A stretch of 46,243 bases of DNA from Chlorobiaceae bacterium. GTDB lineage: Bacteria > Bacteroidota > Chlorobiia > Chlorobiales > Chlorobiaceae. Shown piece after piece: positions 1 to 7,481 of this stretch (position 1 is the first letter of the stretch; the number at the start of each line of letters is the position of its first letter). Where the stretch lies: assembly GCA_013334755.1 (NCBI GenBank), contig JAAXWX010000014.1, positions 1 to 46,243 on the forward strand, written 5' to 3'. A program made the translations under genes and the position numbers. Below the pieces are notes generated by a model that was not told the DNA's origin, searched no databases, and saw only the letters and a program-made list of their open reading frames with translations.

Positions 1-108
1 ACAACAACAGCCAACGCTCTGACAAAACTCGGTGTCAAGGTCGATGTCATTCCTGAATCGTTTGACGGCCCCGGTTTTGCAAAAGCTATTGCAAAAGCAC
101 TGCTGTAG
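1..108 (+). CDS. hemD: Uroporphyrinogen-III synthase, C-terminal end (partial)
   Basis: Only the last 35 codons lie in the window; the reading frame is open from base 1 and stops at TAG 106-108. The tail has the usual HemD ending: a Thr-Ala-Asn-Ala-Leu helix start, then a Leu-Gly-Val-Lys-Val strand, a Pro-Glu-Ser turn and a final amphipathic helix ending KAIAKALL. HemD cyclises hydroxymethylbilane to uroporphyrinogen III, the common precursor of haem and bacteriochlorophylls. hemB lies 10 kb downstream on the same strand, and in Chlorobium hem genes are known to cluster, which supports the call. With so little sequence the name rests on pattern and context. Confidence 0.6.
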   Translation, partial: TTTANALTKLGVKVDVIPESFDGPGFAKAIAKALL

Positions 109-138
109 ACGAAGGCTCCACACCGTATAACCATCCGG

Positions 139-741
139 TTACAGATCTTCAATATCCGGGATATCATCATTGATTGCAGAACTCAATTTGCATACAGAAG
201 CATCCGGAATATCATCGTCATCGCATTCAGAGGTTAATTTGCATTCCGACACATCCGGCAGGTCATCCTGGTCGAAAACAGGAACCACGATGAATTCCTC
301 TCTTTCTGACACTGTTCTTTCCGGTTGTGTTTTTTCCGACTGCGTCTGTTCAGAAAAAAGAAGCAACTGCCGTTCAGGTTCGTGAAATCCGGCTTCCGGT
401 TTATATTTGCCTGTCTGCTCTCCGTTTATGCCCTCTCCTTCAGGCTCTTCGACTGTTTTCTGTACGGAAGTGTATTTTCTGCGCCGGGAAGTAGTCTGAT
501 TATTCATTGCGCTGAACGAGTCCAGATTCTGTTCAAGTGTCTCCCTTACGGTTTCTTCAAGTTCCATCCGCATGGCATGCAGAAACTGCAGAGAGTCGGC
601 CCGGTGCTGGGCAAGCTCGCGGCGAAGGTCTTGTCCTGTTTTTTCAATTTCCTTCCGCTCTATGCCCGGCCAACCAGTCAGAATCATTGCAAGCAGTGCA
701 GCAAGCATTAAAAAAACAGCAATAAGCAGTGCGGTTGTCAT
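139..741 (-). CDS. Membrane-anchored acidic protein with C-terminal Asp/Cys repeats, function unknown
   Basis: A 200-residue protein that I do not recognise. Residues about 3-23 form one hydrophobic membrane segment. They are followed by a charged, probably coiled-coil region (about 28-75, rich in Glu, Arg, Leu and Gln) and a Glu/Gln/Lys-rich, low-complexity middle. The last 50 residues contain a degenerate repeat with the core D-D-[IL]-P-D-x-S-x-C-K-L-[TS]-S, present twice in full and once more as a truncated DDIPDIEDL at the C-terminus. The gene starts 10 bases after the hisN-like stop, so the two are probably co-transcribed. The architecture (one N-terminal anchor plus a coiled coil) is seen in DUF-type envelope proteins, but no function can be assigned. 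Confidence 0.6.
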   Translation of the reverse strand: MTTALLIAVFLMLAALLAMILTGWPGIERKEIEKTGQDLRRELAQHRADSLQFLHAMRMELEETVRETLEQNLDSFSAMNNQTTSRRRKYTSVQKTVEEPEGEGINGEQTGKYKPEAGFHEPERQLLLFSEQTQSEKTQPERTVSEREEFIVVPVFDQDDLPDVSECKLTSECDDDDIPDASVCKLSSAINDDIPDIEDL

Positions 742-750
742 GATGATTGG

Positions 751-1518
751 TTATACAGATTTTTCAATATCAGAAAGAAGCGCTGAACCTATCACCCTGT
801 TTGCGCTGACAAGCCCTTCTCCGGATATCGTTGTCTTTCCCTTATAATCAAAACAGCATCCCCCGGCTTCCGTCACGATTGGAATCAGTGCTGCACAATC
901 CCATGGGCTCATGATTTTATCGACTGAGACTTCTGCACGACCGGATGCAACGAGCATATGACCATAGCAGTCCCCCCATCCACGAACAAGAGCGGCTTTA
1001 TGGCGAAGCAGGTCGACAGGATGCTGAGATAACTGGTCGAGCAGATACTCTTTTTCCGTAAAGAGCACGGTTGCGTCCCTGACATCACTGATTGATGAGA
1101 CCGTTATCGGTGATCCGTTTAAAAATGCTCCGATTCCCCGTTCGGCATAATAAAGCTCTCTGAGCGCAGGAAAATGAACAACACCAAGGCTCACAGTTCC
1201 ATCTATCTCAAGAGCAATCATCACACCGTAAAGCGGCACACCGTGAATGAATGCCTTAGTGCCGTCAATTGGATCAATGATCCAGCGACGGTTGTTAGAA
1301 GATGGACGCTCTTCAAATTCTTCACCCAGCACTCCATCTTCAGGATTACGGGAGGTAATTGCGATACGGATCAGCTCTTCGGCTTTACGATCGGCTTCGG
1401 TAACCGGGGTTGCATCCCTTTTGGTGAACACCTGCAATGATTTACGGGAAAAGTAACTAAGGGTTAACTGCCCTGCCTGTTCGGCCAGTTCAATAGCAAG
1501 CTGAAGATCGGATGTCAT
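751..1518 (-). CDS. hisN: Inositol-monophosphatase-family phosphatase, probable histidinol-phosphatase
   Basis: The 255-residue length is typical for the Mg-dependent IMPase family. The metal-binding motifs are present in order: GEE (about 65-67), WIIDPIDGT (79-87) and SPWDCAALIP near residue 205. The glycine pair of the family (EAGG) follows the last motif. HisN-type members dephosphorylate L-histidinol phosphate, the penultimate step of histidine synthesis; relatives act on inositol phosphate, fructose-1,6-bisphosphate or adenosine-3',5'-bisphosphate (CysQ). The short N-terminal region and the spacing of the motifs look more like HisN than CysQ, but substrate choice cannot be settled from sequence alone. 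The gene heads a two-gene minus-strand unit with the unknown acidic protein. Confidence 0.7.
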   Translation of the reverse strand: MTSDLQLAIELAEQAGQLTLSYFSRKSLQVFTKRDATPVTEADRKAEELIRIAITSRNPEDGVLGEEFEERPSSNNRRWIIDPIDGTKAFIHGVPLYGVMIALEIDGTVSLGVVHFPALRELYYAERGIGAFLNGSPITVSSISDVRDATVLFTEKEYLLDQLSQHPVDLLRHKAALVRGWGDCYGHMLVASGRAEVSVDKIMSPWDCAALIPIVTEAGGCCFDYKGKTTISGEGLVSANRVIGSALLSDIEKSV

Positions 1519-1670
1519 GGTTTTCTCTATTCTTTTAATATCTTGTTGATCAAATTATTTAATGCCGAGTACTGGAAGGTCGCATCTACAGCATTCATGC
1601 TTAACCCCGGACAAACACCTGAAAAGAAACTGTCGCCCGGCAAGTTAGTTAATCAATATCGTAAAATACA

Positions 1671-3212
1671 ATGAAACGCTTGATTGCCGAACGCGAAAAA
1701 GCCCGACTTGGAGGTGGAGAAAAACGCATTGACTCACAGCATAAAAAAGGCAAGTTTACAGCTCGCGAACGCCTTAATCTCTTGCTTGACGAAGGCAGTT
1801 TTGAAGAATATGACATGTTTGTCACGCACAGGACAACTGATTTTGGCCTTGACAAGCAAAACTATCTTTCAGACGGTGTCATTACTGGTCACGGTACCAT
1901 TGATGGTCGTCTTGTCTATATTTTCTCTCAGGATTTTACCGTTCTTGGCGGTTCGCTTTCAGAAACCAACGCACTTAAAATCTGCAAGGTGATGGACCAG
2001 GCCATGAAAGTCGGCGCACCCTTCATCGGAATCAACGACAGTGGCGGGGCAAGAATCCAGGAAGGGGTAAGAAGTCTTTCCGGCTATGCAAGTATTTTCC
2101 AGAGAAACGTCATGGCATCGGGGGTCATTCCCCAGATATCGGCTATTTTCGGTCCATGTGCCGGCGGTGCGGTTTACTCCCCTGCGCTTACTGATTTCGT
2201 AGTCATGGTCGAAAAAACCAGTCATATGTTTGTCACTGGTCCAAAAGTTGTAAAAACCGTTACCGGAGAAACCATCACTGACGAGGATCTTGGAGGTGCT
2301 TCAGTTCATGCAACAAAATCAGGAGTCACCCATTTTGTAGGCGCGGATGAAACTGAAGGAATCCTGCTGATAAAAAAGCTGCTCAGTTACCTGCCACAAA
2401 ACAATCTTGAAGAACCACCTCTTGCTGTTTGTGACGATCCAGCCGATCGCCTTGACGACAAACTGAACTCCATCATACCCGAAAAGCCATCCATTCCTTA
2501 CGACGTCAAGGATATTATCTATTCGATTGCCGATAACGGAGAGTTCCTCGAAGTTCAGCGGCAATATGCCAGAAACATTGTTATCGGTTTTGTCACCTTC
2601 AACGGCATCTCTACCGGTATAGTCGCCAACCAGCCCAACTACCTTGCCGGTTGTCTTGACATCAACGCATCCTGCAAGGCTGCAAGATTTGTACGATTCT
2701 GCGACGCCTTCAACATTCCCATCGTCACCCTTGTGGATGTTCCCGGTTTCCTTCCCGGCAGTGCTCAGGAATTTGACGGCATTATCACTAACGGTGCAAA
2801 ACTGATTTTTGCCTATGCAGAAGCCACCGTGCCGAAAATCACCATCATCCTGCGAAAAGCATATGGAGGAGCATACATCGTCATGAGCTCCAAGCAGCTG
2901 CGCGGTGATGTCAATTATGCATGGCCGACGGCAGAAATAGCTGTCATGGGCCCGATAGGCGCCATTGAGGTACTCTTCAACAGGGATCTGAATGCCATTG
3001 AAGATCTGGAAGAACGTGCCCGGTTTGTAGCTGAAAATGCAGCGGAGTATCGTGAAAAGTTCTCCAATCCCTATGAAGCGGCGAAATTCGGATATATTGA
3101 CGATATCATCGAACCGCGCAATACCCGTTTCAGGATCATTCGCGCCCTTCAGACGCTCTTGACAAAAAAAGATAACAATCCTCCCAAAAAGCACTCGACC
3201 ATACCATTGTAA
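1671..3212 (+). CDS. mmdA: Methylmalonyl-CoA decarboxylase / propionyl-CoA carboxylase carboxyltransferase subunit
   Basis: A 513-residue carboxyltransferase of the acyl-CoA carboxylase beta (12S/MmdA/PccB) family with both crotonase-like halves. Visible family marks are [10 protein letters not shown] near residue 30, GGSLSE (about 93), the oxyanion loops [10 protein letters not shown] and [13 protein letters not shown] in the N-domain, and [23 protein letters not shown] and [11 protein letters not shown] in the C-domain. The ATG at 1671 is the first start after an in-frame TAA (1662-1664); no Shine-Dalgarno is evident. It transfers a carboxyl group between an acyl-CoA and biotin. The three following genes (membrane gamma, biotin carrier, integral beta) form a Na+-pumping decarboxylase, so methylmalonyl-CoA decarboxylation is the likelier role. 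Part of the set could instead serve a cytosolic propionyl-CoA carboxylase. Confidence 0.85.
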   Translation: MKRLIAEREKARLGGGEKRIDSQHKKGKFTARERLNLLLDEGSFEEYDMFVTHRTTDFGLDKQNYLSDGVITGHGTIDGRLVYIFSQDFTVLGGSLSETNALKICKVMDQAMKVGAPFIGINDSGGARIQEGVRSLSGYASIFQRNVMASGVIPQISAIFGPCAGGAVYSPALTDFVVMVEKTSHMFVTGPKVVKTVTGETITDEDLGGASVHATKSGVTHFVGADETEGILLIKKLLSYLPQNNLEEPPLAVCDDPADRLDDKLNSIIPEKPSIPYDVKDIIYSIADNGEFLEVQRQYARNIVIGFVTFNGISTGIVANQPNYLAGCLDINASCKAARFVRFCDAFNIPIVTLVDVPGFLPGSAQEFDGIITNGAKLIFAYAEATVPKITIILRKAYGGAYIVMSSKQLRGDVNYAWPTAEIAVMGPIGAIEVLFNRDLNAIEDLEERARFVAENAAEYREKFSNPYEAAKFGYIDDIIEPRNTRFRIIRALQTLLTKKDNNPPKKHSTIPL

Positions 3213-3225
3213 ACGGAAAAAAAAT

Positions 3226-3603
3226 ATGACATCGATCATTCAATATTTTCCGGTCAATCTCTCGGAGATTCACAGTCAACATGTGGTAATGGCTGTAACA
3301 GGATACAGTATTGTCTTTCTCTCTTTCTTCCTGCTCGCACTGCTCTTCAGCGTGATACCGAAGTTCCTCTCCTGGAATATCAGAAGAACATTTGACGATG
3401 AGGGTGACAAAGTAAAAAAAGCCCTGGCAGGAAACATGATTCCCGGAGAGGTCAGTGCTGCTATCAGTATGGCAATCTCGCTCTATCTCGATGAGCTTCA
3501 CGATCAGGAAAATGCAATTCTGACTATCAGGAAAGTGGGAAAAACCTACTCACCCTGGAATTCAAAAATTTACAATGTCATTAATACTAACCGTTTTCAA
3601 TGA
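3226..3603 (+). CDS. Sodium-pumping decarboxylase gamma subunit (OadG-like)
   Basis: A 125-residue protein with one strong membrane segment (about residues 22-45: VTGYSIVFLSFFLLALLF), followed by a polar cytoplasmic tail rich in charged residues. This is the layout of OadG/MmdD subunits, which tether the carboxyltransferase and biotin carrier to the beta subunit. Sequence conservation in this family is low, so the call leans on size, topology and position between mmdA and the biotin carrier gene. It starts 13 bases after mmdA, and its stop codon overlaps the next start in an ATGA arrangement (3600-3603), which points to translational coupling. The C-terminal half (YLDELHDQENAILTIRKVG) looks like the membrane-distal part of fused OadG-type proteins. 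Confidence 0.7.
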   Translation: MTSIIQYFPVNLSEIHSQHVVMAVTGYSIVFLSFFLLALLFSVIPKFLSWNIRRTFDDEGDKVKKALAGNMIPGEVSAAISMAISLYLDELHDQENAILTIRKVGKTYSPWNSKIYNVINTNRFQ

Positions 3604-4019
3604 TGAGACGATATAAATTCACAATAAGCGGCAACAAATATAACGTCGAAATTAAATCTCTCGAAGAAAACATTGCCGAAATAGAGGTAAATGGTACATC
3701 CTATCAGGTTGAGTTGGGTCAGGAAATCAAAACACCGCAAACACCGAAACTTGTACGATATACCCCTCCAGCACCGCCAAAAGCGCCAATACTCAATACA
3801 CCAGGCTTGAGCATGATCAAGGCCCCTCTTCCAGGCACGATTATTGCAATCTCAGTCAAACCCGGCATGCAGATAAAACTGGAACAACCAGTACTTGTTC
3901 TTGAAGCCATGAAAATGGAAAACAATATTTTTGCAGAAAAAGCCGGTACCGTCAAGACTGTCAGGGTAGCGGTAGGCGATACAGTCATGCAGGGTGATAT
4001 CCTGATAGAAATTGAATAA
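3600..4019 (+). CDS. mmdC: Biotin carboxyl carrier protein of the decarboxylase
   Basis: A 139-residue biotinyl/lipoyl-domain protein. Residues 1-40 resemble the N-terminal beta region of OadA/PycA tails, residues 45-75 are a Pro/Ala-rich hinge, and the C-terminal 70 residues are the biotinyl domain with the biotinylation motif VLEAMKMEN (lysine between the two methionines) about 35 residues from the end. It carries CO2 between the carboxyltransferase and the membrane beta subunit. The start ATG overlaps the preceding stop; a second ATG follows directly at 3603, so the first residue is uncertain by one codon. It lies in an operon with mmdA and the beta subunit. Confidence 0.88.
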   Translation: MMRRYKFTISGNKYNVEIKSLEENIAEIEVNGTSYQVELGQEIKTPQTPKLVRYTPPAPPKAPILNTPGLSMIKAPLPGTIIAISVKPGMQIKLEQPVLVLEAMKMENNIFAEKAGTVKTVRVAVGDTVMQGDILIEIE

Positions 4020-4026
4020 CACCATT

Positions 4027-5163
4027 ATGGACGGACTTATGCAGCTTTACGGGTATTCCGGTTTTGCAAATGCAACTCCGGGGCACCTTTTGATGATTCT
4101 TGTCGGAATGGTTTTCATCTACATAGCCATCCGCTTTGAATATCAACCAATTCTTCTGGTTCCGATCGGTTTCGGCATCCTGATCGGCAATACCCCGTTT
4201 ATCGAGCATGGCGGAATGGCGCTGGGCATCTATCAGGATGGCAGTGTTTTGAACTACCTTTACCAGGGAGTACTCAAAGGGATTTTTCCTCCCCTGATTT
4301 TTCTCGGAATCGGAGCCATGACCGATTTTTCGCCGCTTATTTCAAATCCAAAGCTTATCCTGCTCGGAGCCGCGGCACAGCTTGGCATTTTCATGACCTA
4401 TCTCGGTGCTATCTCTCTCGGCTTCACCAATACCGAATCAGCTTCAATAGGCATAATCGGCGGTGCTGATGGCCCGACAGCAATCTTCCTCTCCTCCCGG
4501 CTTGCTCCGCATCTCGTAGGCTCCATAGCTATTGCCGCGTATACCTATATGGCTCTTGTCCCCCTTATTCAGCCACCGATCATGCGCCTGTTAACCACCC
4601 AAAAAGAGCGTAGAATCAAAATGAAACCGCCTCGTTCAGTTACCAAAATCGAAAAAGTCATTTTTCCCGTATTCGGCCTGCTCCTGACCGGATTTATCGC
4701 TCCCGGATCCCTGCCTCTTCTTGGTATGCTTTTTCTTGGCAATCTGCTCAAGGAATCAATGGTCACAAAAAGGCTTGCTGATACTGCAAAAAATGCCATG
4801 ATAGACATTGTCACCATCATTCTTGGCGTTACTATCGGAGCTTCAACACAAGCGACAACATTTCTGACTCACAGTTCCGTGCTTATTTTCATTCTTGGTG
4901 CGACTGCATTCATGTTCTCAACAGCCGGCGGAATCCTTTTTGCAAAGTTCATGAACCTTTTTCTTTCCGAGGAGAACAAAATCAACCCGCTGATCGGTGC
5001 AGCAGGTGTTGCAGCTGTGCCGGAAAGCGCCCGTGTCGCCCAGTTAGAGGGGCTGAAAGCCGATCCGACCAATCACCTGATTGTGCATGCCATGGCTCCG
5101 AATGTTGCCGGAACAATCGGGTCAGCCATTGCCGCCGGTATTATGATGAGTTTTTTACTGTAA
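4027..5163 (+). CDS. mmdB: Sodium-pumping decarboxylase beta subunit (OadB/MmdB family)
   Basis: A 378-residue integral membrane protein with about nine to eleven hydrophobic segments. It has the family signatures GGADGPTAIFLSS near residue 155, whose Asp lies in the Na+ and proton path of OadB, and AGVAAVPESARVAQ near residue 320. The beta subunit decarboxylates carboxybiotin and uses the energy to export Na+. I take the ATG at 4027, 7 bases after the biotin-carrier stop; an in-frame TTG at 4012 would overlap the upstream gene by 8 bases and adds only five residues. It is the last gene of the mmdA-gamma-mmdC-mmdB unit and faces the convergent kinase operon across a 209-base gap that holds two hairpins. 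Confidence 0.88.
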   Translation: MDGLMQLYGYSGFANATPGHLLMILVGMVFIYIAIRFEYQPILLVPIGFGILIGNTPFIEHGGMALGIYQDGSVLNYLYQGVLKGIFPPLIFLGIGAMTDFSPLISNPKLILLGAAAQLGIFMTYLGAISLGFTNTESASIGIIGGADGPTAIFLSSRLAPHLVGSIAIAAYTYMALVPLIQPPIMRLLTTQKERRIKMKPPRSVTKIEKVIFPVFGLLLTGFIAPGSLPLLGMLFLGNLLKESMVTKRLADTAKNAMIDIVTIILGVTIGASTQATTFLTHSSVLIFILGATAFMFSTAGGILFAKFMNLFLSEENKINPLIGAAGVAAVPESARVAQLEGLKADPTNHLIVHAMAPNVAGTIGSAIAAGIMMSFLL

Positions 5164-5226
5164 AGCAGATTTTTCCGGCACAGGATCCACCCCTTTGAAT
5201 TGAATCGGAGTTATCGTCTTCATATA

Positions 5227-5250
5227 CCGTCAGTTACTGGTAACTGACGG
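5227..5250. terminator. Perfect 24-base hairpin between convergent genes
   Basis: Arms CCGTCAGTTA and TAACTGACGG pair over 10 bases around a CTGG loop. It lies 64 bases past the mmdB stop and about 120 bases past the stop of the opposing kinase gene, where a bidirectional terminator is expected. The T-run is poor on either strand (plus strand continues TTCATG), so it may act as a Rho-assisted 3' end or an RNA-stability hairpin. Confidence 0.45.
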
Positions 5251-5293
5251 TTCATGCTGAACCGGGTTACTTTTTCTGCTTTTCAGATTATAT

Positions 5294-5312
5294 AATTCAG
5301 TAACACTGAATT
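5294..5312. other. Second small hairpin in the convergent gap
   Basis: AATTCAGT and ACTGAATT form an 8-base stem with a 3-base loop (AAC). It repeats the CAGTAAC/GTTACTG word found in the stronger hairpin at 5227-5250. It lies 60 bases past the kinase stop and may be part of that operon's 3' end. No T-run follows on either strand. Confidence 0.3.
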
Positions 5313-5372
5313 CAAGCAAATCCGGATCACGCTATAACGTCAACGGCTCAGTGACTCTGCAGGATATCTGAA

Positions 5373-7481
5373 TCAGTTATGCTTATGTATTAATTTCTCC
5401 AAAGATGCGATTTTTTCGAAAAGCAACATATTGTCGACCGGTTTGACGATATAATCATTCATCCCGCATTGCATTGCCTGTTTAACCGTTTCATTATCTG
5501 AATCACCGCTCAAACCGATGATTGGAATGTTTCTGTAGTCATGTTTTCCAGAACGGATGCGCTTTGCAGCTTCAATACCGTCAAGAACCGGCATCTGAAT
5601 ATCCATAAGCAGCAGATTGCAATGATGGTTTTCCAGAATATCAAGAGCTTCCTGTCCGTTTGATGCCTCCATCACTGTTACTCGCAGCTTCTGCAGCATT
5701 GTTCTTATGATCATACGGTTGACAGCCGAATCATCAACAACAAGCAGCGTCTTACCGGCAAGTGATCCTTGCAGAGCAGTAGAGTTTTTCTGAATAGATG
5801 CTGAAAGCGCCTGCAAAAGCTCCGGAAGAACTATAGGCATTGAAAGTAACCCGTGTATACCTGACTTTTCAGCACGAGCCCGAAGAACATAAGAGGGGGC
5901 CTGGGTATATGCAACAACGGGCAGATGTTTACCGTTGCTCCTGATCTTGTATGCAAGCTGGTAGACATCAAGACCAGAACGATCAAGATTTGCAAGAAGA
6001 AGATCATACCTGCCCGAATCAATCATCTGCATTGCCTCAGCAAAACTGGATGCTTCGTCAGTATCGACTCCAAGTGGCATAAGATAACTGCGGAACAGTG
6101 CATGATTCTCAGTATCATCATCGACAAGCAGAAACCTCTTCCCTGAAAACAGCGTCCGGTTATCAATATAGAGTTGTGCCTCATAGTCAGCAATTTCATT
6201 TTCACCAAGCACGGGGAAACTCAATACAAATTCGGTAAACTCGCCATGCACTGAATTGCAAATGATATCACCGCCAAATGAACGCATAACTCGTTTGCAG
6301 AAAGCAAGGCCGAGTCCTGTGCCCCCTTTTCTTCCTGAGGTAAAAAACGGGTCGAAAAGCTTACCGATATTTTCCTTTGAAACACCTGGACCGGTATCCC
6401 TGACAAAAACCTTGTTCTGGGTTTCACCGCGCTGCAAATGAATATCGATACAACCATCGGGAAAAGAGCGGAGAAAATAGAGAGCATTCAAGACCAGGTT
6501 GAAAAGCACAAAGATATACATGTTCTCGGCACCCAGAAACATAAAATCTTCACCTTCCCGAAAATGCACTCGTGCACGCTCCTCATCCGACTCATAACTG
6601 TATTCATCAAGTGCCTTGCGTGTTACAGCGGCTACGGAAAGAAAGGCAAACCCTTTTTTCATCGACGATTGCTCTTTGACCTCCTCAAGAATCATTTCAA
6701 TAACCTGTATGCCCCGGTTAACCGCCAGTTGACCATTTGCAACACTTTGATAGATTCTTTCTATTCCTCCCGAAGTAACCTGTGTAAACATCCTGTCGGG
6801 ATGATAGAGCGGTAGTTCCTGCTGGATAGCATCAAAATTATAACGGATCTGACCCAGAGGATTGCGCATCTCATGAGCAATACCACCCGCCAGAGCTTGA
6901 AGGGCATTGTTTCTTTCCTGGGCCATCAAACCTCTTTTATTGCTGTAGCTGAAACCATACCCGGCGATGATGGTAAAAAACAGCACCAGAAAATAGAGCG
7001 GCTGATTGAAAGTCGGATGAAGTTCGACGTGAGGAACCGAGAGAAAATAAAACAGGATCGCCCCGGCGACACCGATTATCAGGTCAATTAAAAAAATCAG
7101 CCAGTTTGGAACAAATGATATCAGCACAAACAGCATGAATATTTCCCAGTACAGCCAGAGCTCATGAAAGTTGTTCATGATGAGATTAACCGTAAAAATA
7201 AAGGGAAGAACAAAAATGAGAATAAAATGCCAGTAGTAAGTAAAAAAGGTATTGGGAACGCCGGTACTGACCAGTTTTTCTTTAAACAACATTGACAGAC
7301 AAAGCAGTGTTGCCGTCATACGAAGAAAAACATTCTCATAAGGAAGATGAAATCCGTACTTGAAAATGAAATAAAAAAAGAAATGAGCCGGCGCTCCAAG
7401 CAAGGCAGCAGCAAGCGAATTGAAGCGAGATATCTGAGTACCTTCATTTATACTATGCCGTATATAGGAGAACAGCTTCAA
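5373..7481 (-). CDS. Hybrid sensor histidine kinase, CqsS-like, six TM segments and two receiver domains
   Basis: 702 residues from the TTG at 7481; that start overlaps the upstream stop as TTGA and has a GGGGGTG stretch about 8 bases before it. An ATG at 7511 would add ten residues and a 34-base overlap. Order: six hydrophobic segments (about 20-170) with hardly any extracytoplasmic loop; HisKA with the H-box GGIAHEMRNPLGQI (His203); HATPase_c with RDTGPGV and GGTGLGLAF; a first receiver (about 448-560); a second receiver (about 577-690) with VVDD, phospho-acceptor Asp627 in LLLMDIQMP and YIVKPV. In the first receiver the phospho-Asp is Asn498 and the switch Lys is Met548, so it is a pseudo-receiver. 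The membrane part, H-box and tail recall Vibrio CqsS, the CAI-1 autoinducer sensor, as I remember that sequence. Last gene of the AfsA-like operon. Confidence 0.85.
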   Translation of the reverse strand: MKLFSYIRHSINEGTQISRFNSLAAALLGAPAHFFFYFIFKYGFHLPYENVFLRMTATLLCLSMLFKEKLVSTGVPNTFFTYYWHFILIFVLPFIFTVNLIMNNFHELWLYWEIFMLFVLISFVPNWLIFLIDLIIGVAGAILFYFLSVPHVELHPTFNQPLYFLVLFFTIIAGYGFSYSNKRGLMAQERNNALQALAGGIAHEMRNPLGQIRYNFDAIQQELPLYHPDRMFTQVTSGGIERIYQSVANGQLAVNRGIQVIEMILEEVKEQSSMKKGFAFLSVAAVTRKALDEYSYESDEERARVHFREGEDFMFLGAENMYIFVLFNLVLNALYFLRSFPDGCIDIHLQRGETQNKVFVRDTGPGVSKENIGKLFDPFFTSGRKGGTGLGLAFCKRVMRSFGGDIICNSVHGEFTEFVLSFPVLGENEIADYEAQLYIDNRTLFSGKRFLLVDDDTENHALFRSYLMPLGVDTDEASSFAEAMQMIDSGRYDLLLANLDRSGLDVYQLAYKIRSNGKHLPVVAYTQAPSYVLRARAEKSGIHGLLSMPIVLPELLQALSASIQKNSTALQGSLAGKTLLVVDDSAVNRMIIRTMLQKLRVTVMEASNGQEALDILENHHCNLLLMDIQMPVLDGIEAAKRIRSGKHDYRNIPIIGLSGDSDNETVKQAMQCGMNDYIVKPVDNMLLFEKIASLEKLIHKHN

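Noticed and set aside
2319-3239. Long minus-strand frame opposite mmdA
   Set aside because: Cys/Phe-rich shadow of a conserved enzyme gene; no start context or domain.
4012-4026. TTG start for mmdB
   Set aside because: It would overlap the biotin carrier gene and adds only five residues; ATG at 4027 fits better.
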